Program-made: the position numbers and the translations under genes | Shown here: piece after piece, positions 1 through 7,710 of the stretch | Layout of the letters: each line of letters starts with the position of its first letter | How positions within the stretch are numbered: the first letter of the stretch is position 1 | The notes under the pieces: generated by a model | What the model saw: only the letters and a program-made list of their open reading frames with translations | Database searches by the model: none | Told to the model about the DNA's origin: nothing | Source: Verrucomicrobiia bacterium | GTDB lineage: Bacteria > Verrucomicrobiota > Verrucomicrobiia > JABWAM01 | Length of the DNA: 17,048 nucleotides | Assembly (NCBI GenBank): GCA_013360985.1 | Contig: JABWAM010000019.1 | Location: 1 to 17,048 of the forward strand | Reading direction: 5' to 3'

Positions 1-1
1 G

Positions 2-1192
2 CTCGCGCCAATCCGCGAACTCGACGCGCGCTGCCGCGCGCTGCAGACCGAAGTGGACGCGTTGAAAAACCGCCGCAATCTCGAGAGCAAAGAGGTCGGC
101 GCTCTCAAGGCGAAGGGGCAAGACGCTTCCGCCGAGATCGCCGCGATGAAGCAAGTGAGCGAGCAGATCGCCGCGCTCGACGCCCAACTCCGCGAAGCCG
201 AAACCACGCGCGAGGAGAAGCTCCTCTACGTGCCAAATCCGCCGCACCCGAGCGTTCCCGACGGCGCCGCCGCCGAAAGCAACCGGGAAGTCCGCCGATG
301 GGGCGCACCGCCGGCGTTCGATTTCGCGCCGAAACCGCACTGGGAGCTCGGCGAGAAGTTGGGGATCCTCGATCTCCCGCGCGCCGCGAAAGTCTCCGGC
401 TCGGGGTTCACCTGCCTCCGGGGCGCCGGCGCGCGTCTCCAGCGCGCGCTCCTCGGCTTCATGCTGGATCTTCACACCCAAAAGCACGGCTACACGGAGA
501 TCTGGCCGCCCGTTCTCATCAACGCGAAATCCATGACCGGCACCGGACAACTCCCCAAATTCGCCGAGGACATGTACGCGCTCCGCGACGATCCGCTCTG
601 GCTCGCGCCGACGGCCGAGGTGCCGGTGACAAACCTTTATCGGGACGAGGTTCTGCGCGCGGATCAGCTTCCGATCAAGTTGTGCGCCTACACGCCATGC
701 TTCCGTCGCGAGGCGGGTTCGGCGGGCAAAGACACGCGCGGAATGATCCGCGTGCATCAGTTCGACAAAGTCGAACTGGTAAAAATCACCTCTCCGGAAA
801 CTTCTTCCGCGGAGCACGAAGCGCTCGTGCGCGACGCCGAAGCGGTGCTCCAAGCCCTCGGCCTTCCTTATCGCGTGATGCTTCTCTGCGCGGGAGACAT
901 GGGGTTTTGCGCCGCCAAGTGTTACGACCTCGAGGTCTGGTGCCCCGGCGTGAACGCCTGGCTCGAAGTCTCCTCCTGCTCCAACTTCGAAGCCTTCCAG
1001 GCGCGGCGGATGAACCTGCGCGTCAAGGACGCCGAAGGCCGCAATCGGGCGGCGCACACCCTCAACGGCTCGGGAGTCGCTTTCGCGCGCCTCAACGTCG
1101 CCCTCCTCGAAAACTTCCAGCGCGCCGACGGCAGCATCGCCCTTCCCGAAGCGCTCCGCCCCTACCTCGACGGCCGCGCGGAAATCCGCTGA
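2..1192 (+). CDS. serS: Seryl-tRNA synthetase, 5' end outside window
   Basis: Charges tRNA(Ser) with serine in the cytoplasm (class II aminoacyl-tRNA synthetase). The reading frame is open from base 2 with 396 residues visible. The first GTG at 53 falls inside the N-terminal coiled-coil arm (LQTEVDALKNRRN, then a charged helical stretch), so the true start lies left of the window and roughly 20-30 residues are missing. Family hallmarks follow in order: TGTGQLPKF, the TAEVPVTNLYRDE block, motif 2 (FRREAGSAGKDTRGMIRVHQFDK), EVSSCSNFEAFQARR, and motif 3 (LNGSGVAFARLNVALLENFQ) with its arginine. It ends in TGA and converges on the next gene 70 bp away; no hairpin with a T-run was seen in that gap. 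Nothing appears broken. Confidence 0.96.
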   Translation, partial: LAPIRELDARCRALQTEVDALKNRRNLESKEVGALKAKGQDASAEIAAMKQVSEQIAALDAQLREAETTREEKLLYVPNPPHPSVPDGAAAESNREVRRWGAPPAFDFAPKPHWELGEKLGILDLPRAAKVSGSGFTCLRGAGARLQRALLGFMLDLHTQKHGYTEIWPPVLINAKSMTGTGQLPKFAEDMYALRDDPLWLAPTAEVPVTNLYRDEVLRADQLPIKLCAYTPCFRREAGSAGKDTRGMIRVHQFDKVELVKITSPETSSAEHEALVRDAEAVLQALGLPYRVMLLCAGDMGFCAAKCYDLEVWCPGVNAWLEVSSCSNFEAFQARRMNLRVKDAEGRNRAAHTLNGSGVAFARLNVALLENFQRADGSIALPEALRPYLDGRAEIR

Positions 1193-1262
1193 TCTCCGCC
1201 TCGCGCGCGAAAGCGGGTTGCCGACTCGCATTCCCCGGAACCGGCGACGCCCACGCCGCGCC

Positions 1263-2414
1263 TCAGCCGAACGTCTCCCGCATCCGATCGCAGTAGTAGC
1301 GAACGAGATCCCACTTCGCATCCGGAGAGATGCGATGATCGGGACATGGGATATAGCCCCCGAGCGCGACGAGCGGTTTCAATCGTTCGATTTCGGCGTC
1401 TACGGCCGCGCGATCGCGCGTGAAGGCCACCTTGTTCATTCCGCCGACGCCGAGCAGCCCTTTGCCGTATTTCTCGCGCCACGGTTTGATGCTCGCGTTC
1501 CATGTGCCGACCTCGATGGGGAACATCGTATTGACCCCGTTCTCGAGCCAGATCGGCACGAGCGCGTCAATCTTGCCGTCGCTGTCCACCGAGACGATGT
1601 CCACGCCATACCTCTTCAGAAGATCGGTGATCTTTCGGTAGCGCGGCCCGATCTTCGCGCGAAAGACCTCCGGCGCGATCAGCGGTCCGTTCTTGAAACA
1701 GATATCCTCCCAAAAATGCGCCCGATCGAACTTCGCACCCTGCTGAAGAGTCCACTCGACGCAGCGATGACAGAGTGTCGCGCAGGTCTCGAGGATCTCG
1801 TCGAAAAGCGCTTCGTCGTCGGATTGGAGATAGCACGCATTCTCAATTCCGAGGAGGTTGCGCACCACCCCATACAAACTGCCGCAACTGATCCCGACGA
1901 AATCGTCGGGTTGGTCCTTTCGCAGAAACTCGAGTCCGCCCTCATCGAACGGCACGAGACGGTCGCGAATGCGCACATGGGCCTTCCGCACGCGATCCTC
2001 GTTCCATTGGAGCCGCCAGACGTAGTGTTCCTCCCACGATTTCCGGTCCACCAACGTATGGCGAATCTCAGCGGGAATACCCGTCGCGCCGGGCGCCTGG
2101 AGAACAACCACCCCCTCGGCGTTCATGACATGCCGGCTCCCATCGGGAAACTCTTCGATCGTTCGCGCTTCGAATGCGGGAAAGAGATGCGTCGAGGGAT
2201 GGAAGCCGCTCGCCCAACCGCCATCGAAACCGAGCTTCTTCGAAATCGTGTCGTCAGGATTGCCCTCCGCCCATCTCTCGTTCTCTTCAGAGGTGAGATA
2301 TCCATCCTCCACCCACTTCGCGAGGGTCTCCCGCCAAAAACCAAAATGAAGGATCGGCAGGCGATCGTAAGCTTGATATCGTAAAACGGCCAGGACGCGC
2401 TCTCGATGAGTCAT
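1263..2414 (-). CDS. Uroporphyrinogen-decarboxylase-like (URO-D/MtaA superfamily) protein
   Basis: A 383-residue member of the URO-D superfamily, which contains heme-pathway decarboxylases and cobalamin- or CoM-linked methyltransferases. It opens with MTHRERVLAVLRYQAYDRLP, the usual family start, and ends with GGYIPCPDH (352-360), the usual C-terminal signature. The HxC zinc motif of MtaA/MtbA-type methyltransferases is absent; the equivalent strand reads VSVDSDG (274-280), and the only retained candidate Cys is C357. From memory this is typical of a large uncharacterised subgroup in PVC bacteria and clostridia. It is unlikely to be HemE. The ATG at 2412-2414 has no Shine-Dalgarno sequence. 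The gene is divergent from the propeller-sulfatase-amidohydrolase cluster, so a link with that cluster is plausible but unproven. Substrate unknown. Confidence 0.88.
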   Translation of the reverse strand: MTHRERVLAVLRYQAYDRLPILHFGFWRETLAKWVEDGYLTSEENERWAEGNPDDTISKKLGFDGGWASGFHPSTHLFPAFEARTIEEFPDGSRHVMNAEGVVVLQAPGATGIPAEIRHTLVDRKSWEEHYVWRLQWNEDRVRKAHVRIRDRLVPFDEGGLEFLRKDQPDDFVGISCGSLYGVVRNLLGIENACYLQSDDEALFDEILETCATLCHRCVEWTLQQGAKFDRAHFWEDICFKNGPLIAPEVFRAKIGPRYRKITDLLKRYGVDIVSVDSDGKIDALVPIWLENGVNTMFPIEVGTWNASIKPWREKYGKGLLGVGGMNKVAFTRDRAAVDAEIERLKPLVALGGYIPCPDHRISPDAKWDLVRYYCDRMRETFG

Positions 2415-2474
2415 CGGTTTCGCAAGGATGATGCGAGATCCAATCCTGCGAACCTTCGTTCGTCAATCGCAACC

Positions 2475-2488
2475 CGCGGCATGCCGCG
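2475..2488. promoter_or_regulatory. Perfect 14-bp palindrome in divergent promoter region
   Basis: CGCGGCATGCCGCG is fully self-complementary. It sits 61 bp upstream of the UroD-like start codon (2414) and 97 bp upstream of the propeller start (2586), inside the only sizeable gap between these divergent genes. This is a suitable place for a shared operator. No regulator gene lies nearby to match it, and GC-rich DNA makes such palindromes less rare, so the role is inferred. Confidence 0.35.
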
Positions 2489-2585
2489 CGGAACAGGGTC
2501 TCCCATGTCCATCCGTCGCCTCTGCGCGCGCGCAGCCATCGCGGGAGACCACCAGAAAACGGGCGCGGCCGATTTTCGGATTGAA

Positions 2586-4613
2586 ATGCCTCGTCGGGCC
2601 GCATCTCGTGAGAGGATGCCTCTTCTGATCCTCCTGCTGATGGGCATGGCCGCCGGCGTCTCCTATCCCGCGCTCGGCGACGAAGCGGCGATGCTCCGCA
2701 CCGAGAAGGTCGCCCAACCGATTCGTTCCGCGCGCGCGTGGATGTCCGCCGTCGCCCCAAACGCGCGCGGCGGATTCAACTTCATCACTCAACTCTGGGA
2801 ATATCCTTCGGCAGATCCGACCGAGTACGTCGTTCTCGACCTGCAGACCGGCCAAGCGCGAATCTTCGAGGGGCCGAAAGGCCAGGGGTACACCTACGCC
2901 AACGGACACTATCAGACCGGCAATCAGGTGCGCGCCCCGAACGGTCGGATCTTCTTCGGCGAATACGGCAACCGTCTCTCATACTACGAGCCCGCCGACG
3001 AAACCGTTAAATCCCTCGGGAAAGTCCTCGACGACGCCAACCGGGACCGTTTTCCCTACCAGATGGTGTTCGGCCCCGAGGGAAAGCTCTACCTCGGCAC
3101 GCAGAGCGACCGCCTCCCGACCATCGTTCAGATCGATCCGGAAACCCTGCAGTGGAAGACCCTTGGGCGCGTCGGCAAGAACCGCCGCGGCTACAGCTAC
3201 GCCTACCGCGTCGCCGTGGATCCCCCTTGGATCTACGTCGGCGTCGGGCAGGACCCCTGGGAACTCGCCGCGCTCAACGCCGAAACCGGCGAGTCGAAGG
3301 TGTTGCTCGAGGCGGAAGGCCTCGGCTTCGTGAAGTTCGACCCTCGTCCCGAGGGCATCCTCGCCAAGGTTTCCCACCACCGCGATACGCCGAAGGCGCG
3401 CACCGAACGCTGGTGGTGCGCCGACGGACAACTCTTTCCGTTCACCGACGAAAAAGATCCGGCGAAACTCCCCTTCAAGCCGCGCGCCACCGCGCCCGTC
3501 GCTTCTCCCGTTAAGGATGCGCCCCAGTTCGATCTCTCGCAGCTCAACGCCACGAGCGACGGGAGATGTCTCCTCCTCTGGCAGCCCGCCGGCGCGACGA
3601 ACGCATGGAGGGAGGCGACCTTCCAGATCCACTTCACGCATCCCATCGGGATCGAGTCGCTCGCGGCGCTTCCCGACGGAAGCGTGCTCGGCAACGCGCG
3701 GCAGTATCACGGCTTCTTCCGCTGGCATCCCGCGGAGAAACGGCTGGAAACCTTTCCCCCCGGCGGCCCGAGCGGCGGACCGCGCCTTCTGCATCAGGGG
3801 CTCCTCTACATCTGCGGCTACCCCAGCAGCGTCCTCTCCGCCTACGACCCGACGAAACCCTGGACGCTCCCTCGCCAAGCGAATGCGTCGAAAACCGACG
3901 GGCCATCGTTCAACCCAACCCCTCTCGGTTATTTCCGCCCGTTCACCGACACCCATTACCCCTATTTCCTGGTTCCTTCGGCGAACGGCCGGCTCGTTCT
4001 CCTCGGCCGACGGGAGCGCACCGGCAGCGGACTCGGAATCGGCTGGTACGATCCCGCCGCGAAAAAATATGGCGGCCACCACGAGAACATGGAGCATCTG
4101 ATGCCGCGCGGGCTCGTGGTCCTCGACGGCGCGGATCGCGTCGTCGCCTCCGCAAGCACCAAGGAGAAGGAAGGACTGCTCCTCGTTTTCGACCGGGAAC
4201 TGAAAGAAATCGAACGGCTCGATCTGAAACCGGAAGTCCTCGTCCCCGGCGATCTCCGCCCTGACCCCGCCGCCGGTCCGGCGCCCGTCTTTCTCGGATT
4301 TTCCCCATCGGCGCCCTGCGTCTATCGCTACGACCTTGCGCAAAAGAAAATCCTCGGCAAGCTCCCGCTTCCCGTCGAACCACGCGCCGTCTGCCCCCAT
4401 CCGAAGGATGGCTCCTTTTGGTTTGTTTGCGGGCGGGCGCTCATGCGGTTCGATCCCGCCGCCTTCCGCATCTCCACAATCGGGACGCTCCCCCTCGAAG
4501 TCGGAAAGCTCGCATGGGCGGGCAACGACCTCTGGCTCGCCGGCGGCGAAGGCGGCGGTTACCACGGCGTCACGGAACTCCATCGCGTTCTCCTGCCCTC
4601 CTCCACCCCTTGA
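2586..4613 (+). CDS. Exported beta-propeller protein of unknown function
   Basis: A 675-residue protein from the ATG at 2586. This start gives a sensible signal peptide: basic MPRRAASRER, a hydrophobic core (about residues 11-26), and an ALG/D cleavage site near residue 31. The frame is open further left to 2406, but that would bury the signal and overlap the divergent gene; an ATG at 2616 is a second option. The mature part is built of repeated short strands with the pattern 'P-x-G-x-(I/L)-(Y/F)-x-G ... D/P-x-T/E', for example around 117-145, 163-194 and 212-245. This is the look of a seven-bladed or tandem propeller (PQQ/YVTN/SMP-30-like). No catalytic residues are recognised. The stop overlaps the sulfatase start, so the two are probably co-translated. 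It may bind or process a substrate outside the cytoplasm. Confidence 0.8.
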   Translation: MPRRAASRERMPLLILLLMGMAAGVSYPALGDEAAMLRTEKVAQPIRSARAWMSAVAPNARGGFNFITQLWEYPSADPTEYVVLDLQTGQARIFEGPKGQGYTYANGHYQTGNQVRAPNGRIFFGEYGNRLSYYEPADETVKSLGKVLDDANRDRFPYQMVFGPEGKLYLGTQSDRLPTIVQIDPETLQWKTLGRVGKNRRGYSYAYRVAVDPPWIYVGVGQDPWELAALNAETGESKVLLEAEGLGFVKFDPRPEGILAKVSHHRDTPKARTERWWCADGQLFPFTDEKDPAKLPFKPRATAPVASPVKDAPQFDLSQLNATSDGRCLLLWQPAGATNAWREATFQIHFTHPIGIESLAALPDGSVLGNARQYHGFFRWHPAEKRLETFPPGGPSGGPRLLHQGLLYICGYPSSVLSAYDPTKPWTLPRQANASKTDGPSFNPTPLGYFRPFTDTHYPYFLVPSANGRLVLLGRRERTGSGLGIGWYDPAAKKYGGHHENMEHLMPRGLVVLDGADRVVASASTKEKEGLLLVFDRELKEIERLDLKPEVLVPGDLRPDPAAGPAPVFLGFSPSAPCVYRYDLAQKKILGKLPLPVEPRAVCPHPKDGSFWFVCGRALMRFDPAAFRISTIGTLPLEVGKLAWAGNDLWLAGGEGGGYHGVTELHRVLLPSSTP

Positions 4614-6031
4614 AGCCCAACCTCGTCTTTATTCTCACCGATCAGCAGCGATGGGATACCCTCGGGCTTGTCGGCGGCCCGCCCGCCGAGACGCCGAACC
4701 TCGACGCCCTCGCGCGCTCCGGAACTCTCTTTACCTCCGCCTATACCCCTTGCCCCTCCTGCATCGCGGCGCGCGCCTCAATTTTCACCGGCCAGCGTCC
4801 CACCACCCATGGACGCCTTGGCTACCGGGATCAAGTTCCATGGCGCTACCCCGTCACGCTCACCGGCGAACTCGCGCGCGCCGGCTACCAGACCCACTGC
4901 GTCGGCAAAACCCATTTTTTCCCTCAGCGTCTCCCTCTCGGCTTCGCGTCGCAGGACTCTTATGAGGCCGCGCAAAACTTCGACGGCCAATACGTCAACG
5001 ACTACTGGGAATGGCTGAAGGAGAGAACCCAGGGACGAATCCACGAGACCGACCACGGCGTGGACTGGAACTCCTGGTACTCGCGTCCGAGCCATCTCCC
5101 CGAGGAACTCCACAACAACACCTGGGTCGTCACCAAAGGCATCGAGTTCCTCGAACGCCGCGACACCGCCCGTCCGTTCTTTCTCCATCTCTCCTTTCAT
5201 CGTCCGCATCCCCCCATTGATCCTCCGCACGTCTTCTTCGATCTCTTCCGCGATCGTCCCATGCCGAAGGTTCCCGTCGGCGACTGGGCTAAGGGGAATC
5301 TTACTCCCGTGGCAGGCATGAATGCGCCCTTTGGACAGGCGCCCAAGGAACTCCTTTTACGCGCGCGGCGCGCCTACCTCGCCCAAGTCGCCCACATTGA
5401 CAATCAGATCGGCCGTTTCCTCATGTTTCTCCGCCGCCATTCGGGCGGCAATCCGACGTGGATCATCTTCGCCTCCGACCACGGCGAAATGCTCGGCGAC
5501 CACGGCCTCTTTCGAAAATGTCTGGCTTACGAAGGCTCCGCTCATATCCCTTTCATCATCGCAGGACCGAGTCCTTCCCGGATCCATCAATGCGCCGCTC
5601 CCGTCTCCCTCGAGGACCTCATGCCCACCTTTCTTGAGGCCGCCTCCCTCCCCGCGCCCGCCTCTGTCGAAGGCCGCAGCGTCCTCCCTCTGCTCTCCTC
5701 AACCCCAGCCGAGGTGGGCTGGCGCGAATACGTCCACGGCGAACACTCTCCTCACTACGCCAAAGGCACGGGAATGCAGTTTCTCACCGACGGCAAAGAA
5801 AAATATATCTGGTTCACTCTGAGCGGAAAGGAGCAGCTCTTCGACCTGCGCAAAGATCCGCAAGAACTCCATGATCTCGCGCGCGCAAAAGCGAATCGCG
5901 CGCGGCTCGCGCTCTGGCGCGCGCGCATGATCCGGGAACTCGCTGCGCGCCCCCAGGACGGTCTTTCCGACGGCAAACAATTGATCCCGGGCAAAGAGTT
6001 GCCTGCCGTTCGCCCCGCGCTTCTCTCCTGA
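4610..6031 (+). CDS. Sulfatase (arylsulfatase-like, formylglycine-dependent, no signal peptide)
   Basis: A 473-residue type I sulfatase hydrolysing sulfate (possibly phosphonate) esters. Chosen start: TTG at 4610, giving MKPNLVFILTDQQRWDTLG, the canonical first strand with metal ligand D11 and Q12. The frame is open back to 4418 but those residues are arginine-rich nonsense. The nucleophile motif is C51-I-A-A-R55 within SCIAARASIFTGQRP; C51 must be converted to formylglycine by an FGE or anSME enzyme not in this window. Other active-site elements: K100-T-H102, H200 in HRPHPP, and D290-H291 in ASDHGEMLGDHG. CPSCIAAR with HGRxGYxDxVPW fits a subfamily of cytoplasmic sulfatases I recall from Firmicutes and PVC bacteria. 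There is no signal peptide. The TTGA overlap with the upstream stop suggests translational coupling; the amidohydrolase follows 17 bp later. Confidence 0.93.
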   Translation: MKPNLVFILTDQQRWDTLGLVGGPPAETPNLDALARSGTLFTSAYTPCPSCIAARASIFTGQRPTTHGRLGYRDQVPWRYPVTLTGELARAGYQTHCVGKTHFFPQRLPLGFASQDSYEAAQNFDGQYVNDYWEWLKERTQGRIHETDHGVDWNSWYSRPSHLPEELHNNTWVVTKGIEFLERRDTARPFFLHLSFHRPHPPIDPPHVFFDLFRDRPMPKVPVGDWAKGNLTPVAGMNAPFGQAPKELLLRARRAYLAQVAHIDNQIGRFLMFLRRHSGGNPTWIIFASDHGEMLGDHGLFRKCLAYEGSAHIPFIIAGPSPSRIHQCAAPVSLEDLMPTFLEAASLPAPASVEGRSVLPLLSSTPAEVGWREYVHGEHSPHYAKGTGMQFLTDGKEKYIWFTLSGKEQLFDLRKDPQELHDLARAKANRARLALWRARMIRELAARPQDGLSDGKQLIPGKELPAVRPALLS

Positions 6032-6048
6032 TTCCCCTCCCGACTTTC

Positions 6049-7668
6049 ATGAACCCCGATCTGCTCTTCTTCGACGCTTTCACCCGCTACGGGCCTCGCC
6101 CCAAAAAGCACCTCGCGCACGCCTGGCGGCTCGATGACATCGTCGCCGAGATGGAGCACTGCTCCATCTCGGGCGCGCTCGTCGCCTCGAGTTTCTCGAT
6201 CTATCAGGACGCGATGCAGGGCAACCTCCGTCTCTCCTCGGAGATCGCGGGTCATCCGCAGCTTTACCCCGTGTGGAACGTCATGCCGCATCACGCCGGC
6301 GATTTCCCTTCTCCGCGCGAACTCGAGCCCCTCCTCCGCCGGCACAACGTCCGCGCGGTCATCCTCCATCCCAAGACCAACCGCTGGGACGGGGACGCCC
6401 CGCACAGCGCCGAGCTTTTCCGCTGGCTGGCGCGCCGGCGGTTTCTCGCCATCGTTTTCAAGGAGGAGTTCGCCCAGCTCCCCGATCTCGAGCGCCTTCT
6501 CGCCCGCTTCCCGTCGCTCAACGTTCTCCTCATGAGCGCGGGATGGGACGACCAACGCCTCCTCCTCCCGATGCTCGAACGGCGGAAAAACCTTCATCTC
6601 GGCCTCGACCGCTTCCAGATCCATTACGGCCCCGAGCGCTTCGTGAAGATGGGCTGCGAAGATCGCATCCTCTACGCCTCGAACGCCCCCCTCATGGGAA
6701 TGGGCGCCCATCGCGCCTTCGTGGATTGGGCCGAGATCCCGCTCGCCGCGCGCCGCAAAATGGCGGGAGGCAATCTCCTCCGTCTCCTCGGTCTCCGCGC
6801 GCCGCCCGCGCGCGTCAACCGCCGTGAAGACCGCCTCATGGCCGCCGCGCGCGCGGGCCGCCCTCTGCCGGTTCCGGTCGTGGACTTCCACATGCACATC
6901 CTCCCCGAGGGCGCGCGCGGCGCGATCGAGCACGTCCGCATGGAGCGCGGCGATCCGAAGGGCGTCTTCCATCAACTCAACCGCATGCACTGCGTCGGCG
7001 GAGGTTTCATGAGCTGGCGCGTCGCCGCCTACGATTCCTGGGGCGGCAACGAGGACGTCCGCCGCTGCCTCGACGTGGCGCCTCCGGGCTACTGGGGCCT
7101 CGCCTCCGTGGATCCGCTCTATTTCTCGCAGAACGAATTGGCCCGCATGATCCCGGAGGTCTATCGCGACCGGCGTTTCGTCGGGATGAAACCGTATCTC
7201 CGCTTCGGAATCGAGTACCACCATCCCTCCTATGACGTCTGGTGGCGCTTCGGCAACCGCCACCGTTTCTACGCCCTGATCCATCGCACCCGCGGCGATT
7301 ACGCCGAGGTGGACGCCCTGGCGAAAAAATATCCGCGCGTCCGCTGGGTCGTCGCCCACTGCGGCGCCGATTATCGCTCCGCCGAACTCGGCGTCGAATG
7401 CGCGCGCCGCCACCCGAACGTCTATCTCGAGATCACCTACACCGCGGTGACCTACGGCATCATCGATTACCTCGCGAACGGCGCGGGCGCCGACCGCGTC
7501 CTCTACGGAAGCGATCTCCCCATGCGCGACCTTCGTCCGCAACTCGGCTGGGTCGTCTTTTCGCGCCTCTCCGAGGCGGAGAAACGCAAGATCCTCGCGC
7601 TCAACGCGGCGAAAGTCCTCGCCCCCTGCCTCGCCCGTCTCCCCGCGCACAACCGCCCGCGTGTGTAA
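6049..7668 (+). CDS. Tandem amidohydrolase-2 (TIM-barrel) protein: inactive N-half, intact C-half
   Basis: A 539-residue protein made of two amidohydrolase-2 (COG2159, ACMSD-like) barrels. The C-terminal barrel (about 273-530) has a full metal site: D279-F-H281-M-H283, K381 in VGMKPYLRF, H412, H437 in VVAHCGAD, D489 in LYGSDLP, and an NAAKVL end helix. The N-terminal barrel (about 5-250) aligns well at its end (ILYASNAPLMG, GGNLLRLLG) but all ligands are changed: H281 and H283 become F11 and R13, H412 becomes F137, H437 becomes S163, and D489 becomes N212. This looks like a catalytic barrel fused to a pseudoenzyme barrel acting as scaffold or regulator. Family members hydrolyse or decarboxylate small carboxylic or aromatic substrates; the substrate here is unknown. 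The start ATG has a pyrimidine-rich leader, no Shine-Dalgarno. Third gene of the presumed operon; cytoplasmic. Confidence 0.9.
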   Translation: MNPDLLFFDAFTRYGPRPKKHLAHAWRLDDIVAEMEHCSISGALVASSFSIYQDAMQGNLRLSSEIAGHPQLYPVWNVMPHHAGDFPSPRELEPLLRRHNVRAVILHPKTNRWDGDAPHSAELFRWLARRRFLAIVFKEEFAQLPDLERLLARFPSLNVLLMSAGWDDQRLLLPMLERRKNLHLGLDRFQIHYGPERFVKMGCEDRILYASNAPLMGMGAHRAFVDWAEIPLAARRKMAGGNLLRLLGLRAPPARVNRREDRLMAAARAGRPLPVPVVDFHMHILPEGARGAIEHVRMERGDPKGVFHQLNRMHCVGGGFMSWRVAAYDSWGGNEDVRRCLDVAPPGYWGLASVDPLYFSQNELARMIPEVYRDRRFVGMKPYLRFGIEYHHPSYDVWWRFGNRHRFYALIHRTRGDYAEVDALAKKYPRVRWVVAHCGADYRSAELGVECARRHPNVYLEITYTAVTYGIIDYLANGAGADRVLYGSDLPMRDLRPQLGWVVFSRLSEAEKRKILALNAAKVLAPCLARLPAHNRPRV

Positions 7669-7710
7669 TCCGCATCCCTCTGCGAGATCCGGTTGCAGCA
7701 AGGTCGCCGC

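Noticed and set aside
1218..2384. Plus-strand open frame of 388 codons opposite the UroD-like gene
   Set aside because: The minus-strand product has family-wide start and end signatures; the antisense product has none.
5755..7701. Minus-strand open frame of 648 codons opposite the amidohydrolase
   Set aside because: The plus strand carries conserved catalytic motifs; the antisense product has only repetitive acidic and alanine-rich sequence.
7669..7710. Possible bidirectional terminator between convergent genes
   Set aside because: No convincing stem with a T-run on either strand in the 42-bp gap.
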